Source: Caulobacterales bacterium (lineage in GTDB: Bacteria > Pseudomonadota > Alphaproteobacteria > Caulobacterales > Caulobacteraceae). Taken from it: a stretch of DNA of 33,659 nt. The notes below the pieces were generated by a model, which worked only from the letters and a program-made list of their open reading frames with translations, was not told the origin of the DNA and ran no database searches. Of the stretch, positions 1-9,237 are shown in pieces. Numbering within the stretch: position 1 is the first letter of the stretch; the number at the start of each line of letters is the position of its first letter. Where the stretch lies: the NCBI GenBank assembly GCA_016234625.1, contig JACRBD010000164.1, positions 1 to 33,659 on the forward strand, in the 5' to 3' direction. The translations under genes were made by a program, and so were the position numbers.

Positions 1-150
1 GAGGCTTTCGCCGCCGATCCGGCCGCGGCCCGCGCGGTCGTGGCCGCCTGCGACGCCGGCGCCCGGCGCGGCGACTGCGCGGCCGCCCGGGCCGGTCTGG
101 CCGAGGCCGGCCGGCGCGAGCGCATGGCCGCCTACCGGCGAGCCTTCTAA
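1..150 (+). CDS. C-terminal fragment of a small T4SS-cluster protein (possibly EexN/TrbK-like), truncated by window start
   Basis: Frame 1 open from base 1 to TAA at 148-150 (...VVAACDAGARRGDCAAARAGLAEAGRRERMAAYRRAF*), just upstream of virB6. Confidence 0.5.
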   Translation, partial: EAFAADPAAARAVVAACDAGARRGDCAAARAGLAEAGRRERMAAYRRAF

Positions 151-163
151 AGGAGGGGCGGCC

Positions 164-1090
164 ATGCAGTTCCGGGTCTTCGAGCCGAGCTACGACTTCA
201 TCGACGCGCGGCTGAACGACTTCCTCGGCGACCGGCTGTCGTCGGTGATCGCCCAGGTGGAAGGGCCGCTGCGCATCGCCCTGGTGCTCTATATCGTGCT
301 CTACGGCTACGCCATCTTCCGCGGCGCGATCAGCGAACCGATCATGGATTTCGCGATCCGCGGCATCAAGCTGGTCTTCATCTACCTGCTGGCCACCACC
401 GCCGCCTATGGCGACTTCGTCACCCGGCCGCTGTTCACCGACCTGCCCAACGCCCTGACCCAGGCGATCAGCGGGGCTGGAACGCCCAGCGTCGGCGCCG
501 CCTTCGACCAGTTCTTCGCCTATGCGGCCTACCTCGGCGAGAAGATCAGCCGCGACGCCTCCGCCTTCAATCCCGCGCCCTATGTGGTTTCGGCGGCGGT
601 GTTCATCATCGGCGCCCTGGCCGCGGCGCTCGGCTTCGGCGTGGTGCTGGTCGCCAAGCTGGCCCTGGCCCTGCTGGTCACGCTCGGGCCGATCTTCATC
701 GCCTGCGCCCTGTTCGACGCCACCCGCCGCTTCTTCTTCGGCTGGCTGAGCCAGGCGGTGAACTACCTGGTCCTGTTCGCCCTGATCATCGTCATCTTCC
801 AGCTGGTCCTGGCCTTGGTGCGCGACCAGTGGGGCGCGATCGAGGGCGGCGACCCGATGATCGGCGGCCTGATCTTCATCGCCCTGTGCCTGCTCGGCGC
901 GATCTTCTTCCTGCAGACCCCGGCCATCGCCGCCGGCATCGCCGGCGGGGCCAGCGCCGGCCTGGCCGACTTCGCCAACGCCGCCGCGCTCGGGACCAGC
1001 GGTTCGGGCCGCGCCCTCGGACCGCAGGAAGCGGGTCGGCAGCCGCCACGCGGCGGCGGATCCATTCGCCCCACCGGAGCCCGCTCATGA
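164..1090 (+). CDS. virB6: Type IV secretion system protein VirB6/TrbL-like
   Basis: 308 aa with multiple hydrophobic segments, located before virB8-11; RBS-like AAAGGAGGGG upstream. Confidence 0.85.
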   Translation: MQFRVFEPSYDFIDARLNDFLGDRLSSVIAQVEGPLRIALVLYIVLYGYAIFRGAISEPIMDFAIRGIKLVFIYLLATTAAYGDFVTRPLFTDLPNALTQAISGAGTPSVGAAFDQFFAYAAYLGEKISRDASAFNPAPYVVSAAVFIIGALAAALGFGVVLVAKLALALLVTLGPIFIACALFDATRRFFFGWLSQAVNYLVLFALIIVIFQLVLALVRDQWGAIEGGDPMIGGLIFIALCLLGAIFFLQTPAIAAGIAGGASAGLADFANAAALGTSGSGRALGPQEAGRQPPRGGGSIRPTGARS

Positions 1091-1290
1091 CCCTCCCCCG
1101 CCTTCTGATGCTCGCCGCGACCGCCGCGAGCCTGACAGGGTGCGCCAGCCTCGGCGGCGATGACGCCCCGGTCTGCGACGGCCGCCATCGCCGGCCGGCC
1201 AATCCACACGGCTCGACGCTGATCGCCGCCCCGGCGCCGCCGCCGCAGCCTTCCGAGGCCGCGCCTCCGTCCGGCGGAGGCTGCACATGA
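1087..1290 (+). CDS. Small lipoprotein, VirB7-like
   Basis: ATGA overlap with virB6; MTLPRLLMLAATAASLTGCASL has a signal peptide and LTGC lipobox; sits between virB6 and virB8. Confidence 0.75.
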   Translation: MTLPRLLMLAATAASLTGCASLGGDDAPVCDGRHRRPANPHGSTLIAAPAPPPQPSEAAPPSGGGCT

Positions 1291-1970
1291 CCGGCGTTCC
1301 GGCTCCCGAGCTGAAGACCTATTTCGCCGAGGCCCGGCGCTGGGACCAGGACCGTCTGGCCGAAGCCCTGCGCTCGCGCCGCCTGGCCTGGACGGCGGCC
1401 GCGGCGGCTGCGGCCCTGGCGGCGATTTCGGTCGCCGCCGTGGCGGCGCTGACGCCGCTGAAGACCACCGAACCGTTCGTGATCCGCGTCGACCAGGCGA
1501 CGGGGGCCGTGGATGTGGTGCGCGGCCTCGGCGGGGGCGAGGGCCCGGCGACCTATGACGAGGCGATCAGTAAATTCTTCCTCGCCCAGTACGTTCGTGC
1601 CCGCGAGGGCTATCTGGACGCGGCGGCCGAGGATAGCTTCCGCCTGGTCTCGATCCTGTCGGGTGGCGCCGAGCAGCGGCGCTGGGCCGACCTCTACCGC
1701 GGCTCCAACCCGCAGAGCCCGCAGAATCTCTACGGGCCGGAGGCCGAGGCGGTGGTCTCCCTCCGGGCGATCGGCTTCATCAACGGCGGCGTCGCCAACG
1801 TGCGCTTCCACCGCGTGGAGCGGCGGGCGCAGCAGGTCGTCGAGAGCGACTGGATCGCCACCATCGCCTTCACCTACACCCGCGCGCCGATGGCCGAGGC
1901 CGACCGCCTGCGCAATCCGCTTGGCTTCCAAGTCACCTCGTACCGCGCCGATCCGGAGGTCATCCGATGA
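1287..1970 (+). CDS. virB8: T4SS inner-membrane protein VirB8/TrbF-like
   Basis: 227 aa, one N-terminal TM segment, KTTEPFVIRVDQATGAVDVV motif; ATGA overlap with the previous gene. Confidence 0.88.
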   Translation: MTGVPAPELKTYFAEARRWDQDRLAEALRSRRLAWTAAAAAAALAAISVAAVAALTPLKTTEPFVIRVDQATGAVDVVRGLGGGEGPATYDEAISKFFLAQYVRAREGYLDAAAEDSFRLVSILSGGAEQRRWADLYRGSNPQSPQNLYGPEAEAVVSLRAIGFINGGVANVRFHRVERRAQQVVESDWIATIAFTYTRAPMAEADRLRNPLGFQVTSYRADPEVIR

Positions 1971-2794
1971 ACCGTCTGCTTCCTGCCCTCGTCATGGCCC
2001 TGGCCGTGTTCGGCGCGCCCGCCGCCTTCGCTGGCGAACCGGTGCCCGATCCCCGCATCCGTATCGTCGACTATGACCCGGACGCGATCTACCGGATCAC
2101 CGGCGCCTACCGGACGGCGACCCAGATCGTGTTCGCGCCCGACGAGACCATCCGCCATGTGGCGGTCGGCGACAGCGTCGCCTGGGAAGTCGCCGCCGAG
2201 GGCTCGGTGCTGTTCCTCAAGCCCCGGGAACGGCATCAGGCCACCAACCTGCTGGTGGTGACCGACCGCGGCGGCCAGGTCCGGCACTACGCCTTCGAAC
2301 TCGCCGCCGGCGAGGCCCGCGGCCGGACGCCCGCCTATCAGATCCGCTTCCGCTATCCGGCCGACGAACAGGCGCGGGCCCTGCGGGCGGTGGAAGCGGC
2401 GGCCGCCGCGGTCGAGACCCGTCTGGTCAGCCTCGCCCTGCAGCAGGGCGCGGTCGAAGGTCCGCGCAACCTGGCCTATTCCGTCCAGGGCTCGGCCGAC
2501 CTGCAGCCCAGCGAGGTCTCCGACAACGGCCGCTTCACGGTGCTGCGTTTCCCCGGCGCCCAGGTCGTGCCGGCCATCTTCGCCGTCGCCGAGGACGGCA
2601 GCGAGCGGCTGGTCCCGTTCGATGTGCGCGGCGACTACGTCGTCATCCACGGCGTCGAGCGCGGAATGCGCCTGCGGCGCGGCCGCCAGGTGCTGTGCAT
2701 CTTCAACGAGGCGTTCGATCCTAGGGGCGTCGGCGGCGAGACCGCCACCGCCTCGCCGCAGGTCGAGCGCGCCCCCGCGGGAGGCCGCCCATGA
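1967..2794 (+). CDS. virB9: T4SS protein VirB9/TrbG-like
   Basis: Signal peptide, DPRIRIVDYDPDAIYRITGAYRTATQIVFAPDE start, LFLKPRERHQATNLLVVTDRG motif. Confidence 0.92.
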   Translation: MNRLLPALVMALAVFGAPAAFAGEPVPDPRIRIVDYDPDAIYRITGAYRTATQIVFAPDETIRHVAVGDSVAWEVAAEGSVLFLKPRERHQATNLLVVTDRGGQVRHYAFELAAGEARGRTPAYQIRFRYPADEQARALRAVEAAAAAVETRLVSLALQQGAVEGPRNLAYSVQGSADLQPSEVSDNGRFTVLRFPGAQVVPAIFAVAEDGSERLVPFDVRGDYVVIHGVERGMRLRRGRQVLCIFNEAFDPRGVGGETATASPQVERAPAGGRP

Positions 2795-3906
2795 CCGCCG
2801 AAGACCCCAGACCCGCGGCCGACGACGGTCCGGTCAGAACCGCTCCGGCGGAGGCAGACCGGGCGATCTCGCCGATCGCCGGCCGCCTCGGTGGTCAGCG
2901 GCGCTGGATCAGCCTAGCCGCCCTGGCCGCCGGCTGCGGCGTCTTCCTGCTGGCCACTTGGGACCGCGACGGCGCCGCCGAGCACCCGGCCGAGCCCGAC
3001 GCGCCGGCTCGCCAGCTGGTCCCGTTCGAGCCGGCGCGCCGCGAGCTCCCGCCGCGGCTGGCCGACGCCGCCACTGACCCGCTCGCCCCCGGTCTCGGGA
3101 GCGAGCCGGGTCCCGAGGTCCCGGCGCTGGAGCCTCGCGCCGCCGAGGCTGGCCCCGCCCCGACCGATGCGAGGCGCACGCTGCTGGAGAGCGCCCAGCG
3201 GGCGCCGGTGCTGGCCTACAGCCGCCCGGCCCTGTCGGCGCCGGTCTCCGTGGGGGCGGCTTCGGTCCCGACAGCGCCAGCCGCGCCGCCGACGTCGCTC
3301 GACGCCCTGCGCCAGGCGGGCCCGGTCGCCCGGGCGCGGGCCGGTCGGCTGCCCGACCGCAACCTGCTGCTGGTCGCCGGCGCCGCCCTGCCCTGCGTCC
3401 TGCAGACGGCGATGGACAGTTCGACGCCCGGCTACGTCAGCTGCGTCATCCCCAAGGACATCTATTCCGACAACGGCGCCGTGGTGCTGATGGAGCGCGG
3501 CACCCGGGTGCTGGGCGAATACCGCGGCGGCCTGCAGCAGGGCCAGGGTCGCCTCTTCGTGCTATGGACCCGCGCGGTGACCCCGACCGGCGTCACCGTC
3601 ACCCTGGCCTCGCCGGCGGCCGACGCGCTGGGGCGGGCCGGCTTCGACGGCGACGTCGACACCTACTTCTGGCAGCGCTTCGGCGGCGCCCTGCTGCTCT
3701 CGGTCGTCGACGACGGCGTCCAGGCCGCCATCGGCGAGGACGGCGCGAGCGGCACGACCCGCTTGCCTTCGGACGCCGCCGGTGTCGCCCTGCAGGGCTC
3801 GATCGACATCCCGCCGACCCTGCGCAAGGCGCAGGGGGCGGAGGTGTCGATCTTCGTGGCCCAGGACCTCGATTTCGCCGGCGTCTACCGGCTGCGGGCC
3901 CGCTGA
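2791..3906 (+). CDS. virB10: T4SS protein VirB10/TrbI-like
   Basis: N-terminal TM, Pro/Ala-rich region, C-terminal TrbI domain (LLVAGAALPCVLQTAMDSSTPGYVSCVI...). Confidence 0.92.
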   Translation: MTAEDPRPAADDGPVRTAPAEADRAISPIAGRLGGQRRWISLAALAAGCGVFLLATWDRDGAAEHPAEPDAPARQLVPFEPARRELPPRLADAATDPLAPGLGSEPGPEVPALEPRAAEAGPAPTDARRTLLESAQRAPVLAYSRPALSAPVSVGAASVPTAPAAPPTSLDALRQAGPVARARAGRLPDRNLLLVAGAALPCVLQTAMDSSTPGYVSCVIPKDIYSDNGAVVLMERGTRVLGEYRGGLQQGQGRLFVLWTRAVTPTGVTVTLASPAADALGRAGFDGDVDTYFWQRFGGALLLSVVDDGVQAAIGEDGASGTTRLPSDAAGVALQGSIDIPPTLRKAQGAEVSIFVAQDLDFAGVYRLRAR

Positions 3907-4913
3907 TGGACGATACCGCCGTCCTCGACCATTACCTGGCACCGATCCGCACCTTCCTCGAGCCGGACGACGTCACCGAGGTGGTCATCAACCGGCCCGG
4001 CGAGGTGGGGGTCGAGCATGCTGGCCGCTGGGTCTGGCACGAGGCGCCGCAGCTCACCGAGGCGTGGCTGCGCACCCTGGCCACCGCGGCGGCGGCCTTC
4101 ACCAAACAGGACGTCGGCGAGGAGCGGCCGATCTGCTCGACCGTGCTGCCCGGCGACGAGCGCTGCCAGATCGTCCTGCCGCCGGCGACCCCGGCCGGCG
4201 CGGTCTCCCTGACCATTCGCAAGCCCTCGCGGCGCCAGCTGGGGCTGGACGACTTCCGGGCCGCCGGACTGTTCGATCAGGTGGCGTCGGCGCGGAGCGG
4301 CGACCAGGACGGGACCGACGCCGAGCTGGTGCGGCGGCGCGAGGTCGCGGACTGGGCGGGCTTCTTCGCCCTGGCGGTGCGGTCCCGGCGCAACATCCTG
4401 ATCTCGGGCGCGACCGGTTCGGGCAAGACCACCTTCGCCAAGGCCCTCGTGGCGCTGATCCCCGACCAGGAGCGGTTGCTGACCATCGAGGACACCCGCG
4501 AGCTGGTCGTGCCGCACCGTAACGTCGTCCACCTGATCTATTCCAAGGACGGTCAGGGCCTGGCCAAGGTCACCGCCAAGGCGCTGCTGGAAAGCGCCCT
4601 GCGCATGCGGCCCGACCGCATCCTGCTGCAGGAGTTGCGCGACGGAACCGCCTTCTTCTACCTGCGCAACGTCAACTCCGGCCATCCCGGCTCGATCACC
4701 ACGGTGCACGCCGATTCCGCCGCCCTCGCCTTCGAGCAGCTGACCCTGCTGGTGCGGGAGTCCGAAGGCGGCCGCGACCTGCCGCGCGACGACATTCGCG
4801 CCCTGCTGCACCTGCTGATCGACGTGGTCGTCCAGATGAAGAAGGTCGATGGCGTCTTTCGGCTGACGGAGGTCTGGCATGATCCGGCTCGAAAGCGCCA
4901 GCCCGGCGGCTAG
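3906..4913 (+). CDS. virB11: T4SS ATPase VirB11
   Basis: Walker A GATGSGKTTFAKAL, RILLQELRDGTAFFYLRNVNSGHPGSITTVHAD. Start placed at ATG 3906 overlapping the virB10 stop, not the longer ORF start. Confidence 0.93.
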   Translation: MDDTAVLDHYLAPIRTFLEPDDVTEVVINRPGEVGVEHAGRWVWHEAPQLTEAWLRTLATAAAAFTKQDVGEERPICSTVLPGDERCQIVLPPATPAGAVSLTIRKPSRRQLGLDDFRAAGLFDQVASARSGDQDGTDAELVRRREVADWAGFFALAVRSRRNILISGATGSGKTTFAKALVALIPDQERLLTIEDTRELVVPHRNVVHLIYSKDGQGLAKVTAKALLESALRMRPDRILLQELRDGTAFFYLRNVNSGHPGSITTVHADSAALAFEQLTLLVRESEGGRDLPRDDIRALLHLLIDVVVQMKKVDGVFRLTEVWHDPARKRQPGG

Positions 4914-6699
4914 GGCCGCCCTGATCGCCCTCGCCCTCGTGGCGCTGCTGGCGACCGCCGCCGTTGGCACGGCGCTGGTCGCCCTCGCCGGCCTCGGCCG
5001 GCTGGAGGCGGACATCGACCTCACCCGCGCGCCAGCCTGGTTCTGGTACTACCGTGAGGATCCCAACGTCCGCCGCTGGCTGCGCATCGCCGCCAGCGCC
5101 CATGGCCTGCTGCTGCTGGTCGTCGGGGTCGCCGTGGTCGTGGGCCGCCGCCGTCCCCTGCACGGCGCCGCCCGCTGGTCGACCTCGGACGAACAGCGCG
5201 CCGCCGGCCTGCGGGCCCGCCTGGGCATCCTGCTCGGCCGCGCCGGCGGCGGCCTGCTGATCTCGGGCGGCCCCGAGCACGTCATGCTCTATGCGCCCAC
5301 CCGCACCGGCAAAGGCGTCGGCGTGGTCATCCCCAACCTGCTGGCCTGGCCGGGCTCGGTGGTGGTGCTCGACATCAAGCGCGAGAATTTCGCCGCCACC
5401 GCCGGCTTTCGCGCCGCCGCCGGCCAGACCGTACTGCTGTTCGACCCGTTGGCGCGCGATGGTCGCACCGCCCGTTTCAACCCCCTTGGCCATGTCGACC
5501 GCGGCGATCCGGTCGAAGTGCTCGATGAACTGCAGCGCATGGCGGCGATGCTGTTCCCCGGCCATGACCGGGCCGATCCCTTCTGGGCCGAGGCGGCGCG
5601 GATCGGCTTCATCGGCGTCGGCGGCTACGTCGCCGCCACGGCCGATCATCCCTTCACCCTCGGCGAGATCTTCCGCCAGCTGACCGCCGGCGACGCCCGC
5701 GCGCGTCTGCCCCGGATCGTCGCCGCCCGCGCGCGGGAGGGTCGCCCCCTGCCCGCCCCGATGGTCGCCGCCCTCCTCGACTTTACCAGCGCGAGTGAGA
5801 ACACCTTCGCCTCGGTGCGCCAGTCGATCACCACCCGCATGGGGCTGTGGCTCAATCCCCGGGTCGATGCGGCCACCGCCGCCTCCGATTTCGACCTTCG
5901 CGACCTGCGCAAGGGCCGCCTCTCCCTCTACCTGGGCGCCACGCCCGACAACATGCTGCGGGTCCAGCCGCTCTACGCCCTGCTGTTCCAGCAGCTGGTC
6001 GACCTCAACAGCCGCGCCCTGCCCGCCCCCGGCGACCGACCGGTCCTGGTATTGCTCGACGAGTTCGCGCGCCTCGGCCCCGCCCCAGTGCTGGCCCACG
6101 CTTTCTCCTTCGCGGCCGGCTATGGCCTTCGCCTGCTGCCGGTGATCCAGAGCCCCTCGCAGCTGCGCGCCCTCTATGGCCCCGACGTCGCCGAGGAGAT
6201 CCTGACCAACTGCGGGGTCGAGGTGGTGTTCGCGCCCAAGGAGCTGAAGGTGGCCCAGGATCTCAGCGAGCGGCTCGGCTACTACACCACGCCCGGCCAC
6301 AGCCGCAGCCGGCCGACCGGCCTCGCGCCCGGCCGGCGCAGCACCAGCGTTTCCGACCAGCGCCGGGCGCTGATGCTGCCCCAGGAGCTGATGCAGCTGC
6401 CCGCCGACGTCCTGCTCGTTCTCAAGGCGGGCCTGCCCCCAACCCGTGGCCGCAAGATCGCCTACTACCGCGATCGGGAATTCCGCCGCCGCCTGCGACC
6501 CACGCCCGTCATCCCCCCGGCGCCCTCCCCGTCCATCGCCGCCGCGCCGGTCCTTGAGGAGGATCCCATGGACTTCGACACCATCGCCCGCGCCTTCGCC
6601 GCCGAGGGCCTGCCGCCGCCGGCGTCCGGCGCCGATGAGCGTGAGGTCGGCGCCTGGCTGGACCGCGTTGTCGACGCGGCGCCGGAGCGGGCGCCATGA
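4879..6699 (+). CDS. virD4: Type IV coupling protein VirD4/TraG
   Basis: 606 aa, N-terminal TM helices, Walker A YAPTRTGKGVGVVIPNLL, Walker B VLVLLDEFARLG. Confidence 0.93.
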   Translation: MIRLESASPAARAALIALALVALLATAAVGTALVALAGLGRLEADIDLTRAPAWFWYYREDPNVRRWLRIAASAHGLLLLVVGVAVVVGRRRPLHGAARWSTSDEQRAAGLRARLGILLGRAGGGLLISGGPEHVMLYAPTRTGKGVGVVIPNLLAWPGSVVVLDIKRENFAATAGFRAAAGQTVLLFDPLARDGRTARFNPLGHVDRGDPVEVLDELQRMAAMLFPGHDRADPFWAEAARIGFIGVGGYVAATADHPFTLGEIFRQLTAGDARARLPRIVAARAREGRPLPAPMVAALLDFTSASENTFASVRQSITTRMGLWLNPRVDAATAASDFDLRDLRKGRLSLYLGATPDNMLRVQPLYALLFQQLVDLNSRALPAPGDRPVLVLLDEFARLGPAPVLAHAFSFAAGYGLRLLPVIQSPSQLRALYGPDVAEEILTNCGVEVVFAPKELKVAQDLSERLGYYTTPGHSRSRPTGLAPGRRSTSVSDQRRALMLPQELMQLPADVLLVLKAGLPPTRGRKIAYYRDREFRRRLRPTPVIPPAPSPSIAAAPVLEEDPMDFDTIARAFAAEGLPPPASGADEREVGAWLDRVVDAAPERAP

Positions 6700-7274
6700 G
6701 CCGCGCCGCCGCCGCATCCAACCGAGTCGGTCCCGCGCCCGCCGCCGGCCGGACGCCGCGCTCCACCGCCAAGGGCGACGTGCCCGAGGCGGTGCTCGAC
6801 CGCTATCTGGTCGAGCGCGACCGCCAGGGCCGCCCCGAGCGCTACTTTCGCGACCATCGCGTCGCCGAGCCGATGTTCCATGATCGCGGCCGCTCGCTGG
6901 TCTCGGCCCAGGCCTATCCCGACGCCGTCGCCGACATGCTGAAGATCGCCCGCCATCGCGGTTGGGAACAGATCCGCGTCGCGGGCGACGACGCCTTCCG
7001 GCGGGAGGTGTGGATTCAGGCCCAGGCCCTCGGCCTGGAGGTGCGCGGCCACCGTCCGCGCGAGCGCGACCGTCAGGCCGCCGGCCAGGAGACGCGCCCG
7101 CCGAAACGCTCCGATCCCGACCTGGCCGAACGCCTGGCCCGGGCGGCGGTCGTGGTGGCCCGCCTGATCCCCGATCCCGCCGCCCAGACACGCCTGATTG
7201 CGCGCGCCTGGAGCCGCGCCGGCCTCGACCGCGACGGTCCGCCTTTCGATCGCAGACGCGAGCGCATGCGATGA
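6696..7274 (+). CDS. LPD7-like (large polyvalent protein-associated domain 7) protein
   Basis: YLVERDRQGRPERYFRDHRVAEPMFHDRGRSLVSAQAYPDAVADMLKIARHRGWEQIRVAGDDAFRREVWIQAQALGLEVRGHRP resembles the LPD7 domain often found in relaxase C-termini; ATGA overlap with virD4. Confidence 0.7.
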   Translation: MSRAAAASNRVGPAPAAGRTPRSTAKGDVPEAVLDRYLVERDRQGRPERYFRDHRVAEPMFHDRGRSLVSAQAYPDAVADMLKIARHRGWEQIRVAGDDAFRREVWIQAQALGLEVRGHRPRERDRQAAGQETRPPKRSDPDLAERLARAAVVVARLIPDPAAQTRLIARAWSRAGLDRDGPPFDRRRERMR

Positions 7275-7356
7275 AGACGCCTTGACGGGCGCAACGACGC
7301 CTAACGCCATCTGCTGGTTCGCCTTACGCGCTCTTGTCATATATCCATACAATCGC

Positions 7357-7498
7357 CCTTATATGGGTGATTACGATCAATGAACGCCATAACAACCCAT
7401 ATAAAGGTTCTTATGCAAAGTGTGTTGACTCAACCTTAATAAAGACCAATATATGAGCAGTTGTAGCCCCACCAACCATCACACACCCATATACGGGT
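7357..7498. promoter_or_regulatory. Four operator-like repeats upstream of hipBA
   Basis: CCCTTATATGGG (7357-7368), AACCCATATAAAGGTT (7394-7409), CCAATATATGAG (from 7446), ACCCATATACGGGT (7485-7498) in an AT-rich gap. Confidence 0.65.
7425..7453 (+). promoter_or_regulatory. Putative sigma70-like promoter for hipBA
   Basis: TTGACT (7425-7430), 17-nt spacer, AATATA (7448-7453), overlapping an operator-like repeat. Confidence 0.4.
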
Positions 7499-7504
7499 TT
7501 TTAC

Positions 7505-7852
7505 ATGCCCCTACCCGAGTCCGCCATTCTCGACCGCGCCCATCGCCTCGGCGAACGCCTGACGGCGCAGCGGCTAAGCCGCAACCTGACCCAGCGCCAG
7601 CTGGCTGACAGCGCCGCGGTGTCGCTCAACACCCTGCGTCGGCTGGAGGGCGGCGAGAACGCCTCGCTCGACACCCTGATCCGGGTGCTGGAGGCCCTCG
7701 ACCTCGGCGACCGGCTGGACGCCTTGGCTCCGCCAGCCGATGTCCGTCCCGTCGACCGCGTGCGCAACACCGCCGGCGCAGAGCGCAAGCGGGCCACGGG
7801 GACGGGGCATGGGGAGCCGGCCACGCCCTGGTCCTGGGGTGACGACGCGTGA
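7505..7852 (+). CDS. hipB: HipB-like XRE-family antitoxin
   Basis: HTH RLTAQRLSRNLTQRQLADSAAVSLNTLRRLEGGENASLDTLIRVLEAL; ATGA overlap with the HipA ORF. Confidence 0.85.
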   Translation: MPLPESAILDRAHRLGERLTAQRLSRNLTQRQLADSAAVSLNTLRRLEGGENASLDTLIRVLEALDLGDRLDALAPPADVRPVDRVRNTAGAERKRATGTGHGEPATPWSWGDDA

Positions 7853-9177
7853 CCGACGCCACTATCCGTCTGTGGGCCCGCGACATCGGCGCGGTGACCT
7901 GGCTAGAGGACCGCGGCTATGCGGTCTTCCAGTACACGCCGGAATTCGCCGCCAGCGGCATCGCGGTCTCGCCCCTGGTGATGCCGCCCGGTTCGGCGCC
8001 CTACGCCTTCCCCGAACTGCCCCGCGAGGCCTTCAAGGGCCTCCCCGGCCTCCTGGCCGACTCTCTGCCCGACAAGTACGGCAACGCCCTGATCGATGCC
8101 TGGCTGGCGGGCCAGGGCCGGGACGCCGCTTCCTTCAATCCGGTCGAGCGCCTCTGCTACATCGGCAACCGCGGCATGGGGGCGCTGGAGTTCCACCCGA
8201 CCCTCATGAAGGCGGCGCACCGCTCCAGGCGCCTGCAGATCGACGCCCTCGTCGACCTCGCCAACCAGGTGCTGTCGATGCGGCGGAACATCAACGGCGT
8301 GCTCTCCGGAACGGACGACCGCGACACCCTCGAGGAGATCCTGCGCGTGGGCACCTCGGCCGGCGGCGCCCGGGCCAAGGCGGTCCTTGCCTGGAACGAG
8401 ACGACCGGCGAATTCCGCTCGGGCCAGACGCCGGCCGACGCCGGCTTCACCTACTGGCTGATGAAGTTCGACGGCGTCTCCAACAACCGCGACAAGGAAC
8501 TCGCCGATCCGCAGGGGTTCGGGCTGATCGAATACGCCTTTTCGCGCATGGCGATCGACGTCGGCATCGACATGGCCGAGTGCCGCCTCCACCACGAGGG
8601 CGGCCGCAGCCACTTCATGACCCGGCGCTTCGACCGCACCGTCAAGGGCCAGAAGCTCCACATGCAGTCGCTGGCGGCGCTGCGCCATTTCGACTTCAAC
8701 GCCGCCGGCGCCTACAGCTACGAACAGGCGATCGAGACCATCCGCCTGTTGCGCCTGGAAGCCGTCGACGTCGAGCAGCAGTTTCGTCGGGCCGTCTTCA
8801 ACCTGTTCATCCGCAATCAGGACGACCATGTGAAGAACATCGCCTTCCTGATGGACAAGTCGGGGACCTGGCGGCTGTCGCCCGCCTTCGACGTCGTCTA
8901 CGCCTACAATCCGACCGGCGATTGGACCAGCAGCCACCAGATGACCTTCAACGGCAAGCGCGACGGCTTCACCGTCGAGGACCTGGTCGAGTTCGGCGCC
9001 TACTGCGGCTTCAAGCGCCGCCGGGCGTTGGCCATCGTCGCCGAGATCGCCGAGGGGGTGCGCCAATGGCGCACCTACGCCGACGCCGCCGGCGTCTCCG
9101 AGTCCGCCGCCGCGAGCGTCGAGCGAGCCCTGCGTCTGGACCTGACCCCCAAGGCCGCCGGAACCGACGCGGCCTAG
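7849..9177 (+). CDS. hipA: HipA-like Ser/Thr kinase toxin
   Basis: 442 aa; TSAGGARAKAVLAWN, NLFIRNQDDHVKNIAFL, LSPAFDVVYAYNP motifs. Confidence 0.9.
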   Translation: MTDATIRLWARDIGAVTWLEDRGYAVFQYTPEFAASGIAVSPLVMPPGSAPYAFPELPREAFKGLPGLLADSLPDKYGNALIDAWLAGQGRDAASFNPVERLCYIGNRGMGALEFHPTLMKAAHRSRRLQIDALVDLANQVLSMRRNINGVLSGTDDRDTLEEILRVGTSAGGARAKAVLAWNETTGEFRSGQTPADAGFTYWLMKFDGVSNNRDKELADPQGFGLIEYAFSRMAIDVGIDMAECRLHHEGGRSHFMTRRFDRTVKGQKLHMQSLAALRHFDFNAAGAYSYEQAIETIRLLRLEAVDVEQQFRRAVFNLFIRNQDDHVKNIAFLMDKSGTWRLSPAFDVVYAYNPTGDWTSSHQMTFNGKRDGFTVEDLVEFGAYCGFKRRRALAIVAEIAEGVRQWRTYADAAGVSESAAASVERALRLDLTPKAAGTDAA

Positions 9178-9237
9178 GGGCCGCACAAGCCGGAAAGCTG
9201 TTCTCCGGATACAAACCAAATCGCCTGGGGTCGGCCG

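Noticed and set aside
3564-3905. N-terminal extension of the virB11 ORF
   Set aside because: Overlaps virB10 out of frame; ATG at 3906 overlapping the virB10 stop gives the expected VirB11 N-terminus.
4696-7191. 831-aa minus-strand ORF opposite virB11/virD4
   Set aside because: Arg/Gly/Pro-rich low-complexity translation typical of antisense frames in high-GC DNA; the + strand carries clear T4SS genes.
7357-7498. CRISPR-like array
   Set aside because: Repeats are short, degenerate and palindromic with irregular spacing; better explained as hipBA operators. No cas genes or CRISPR array seen in the window.
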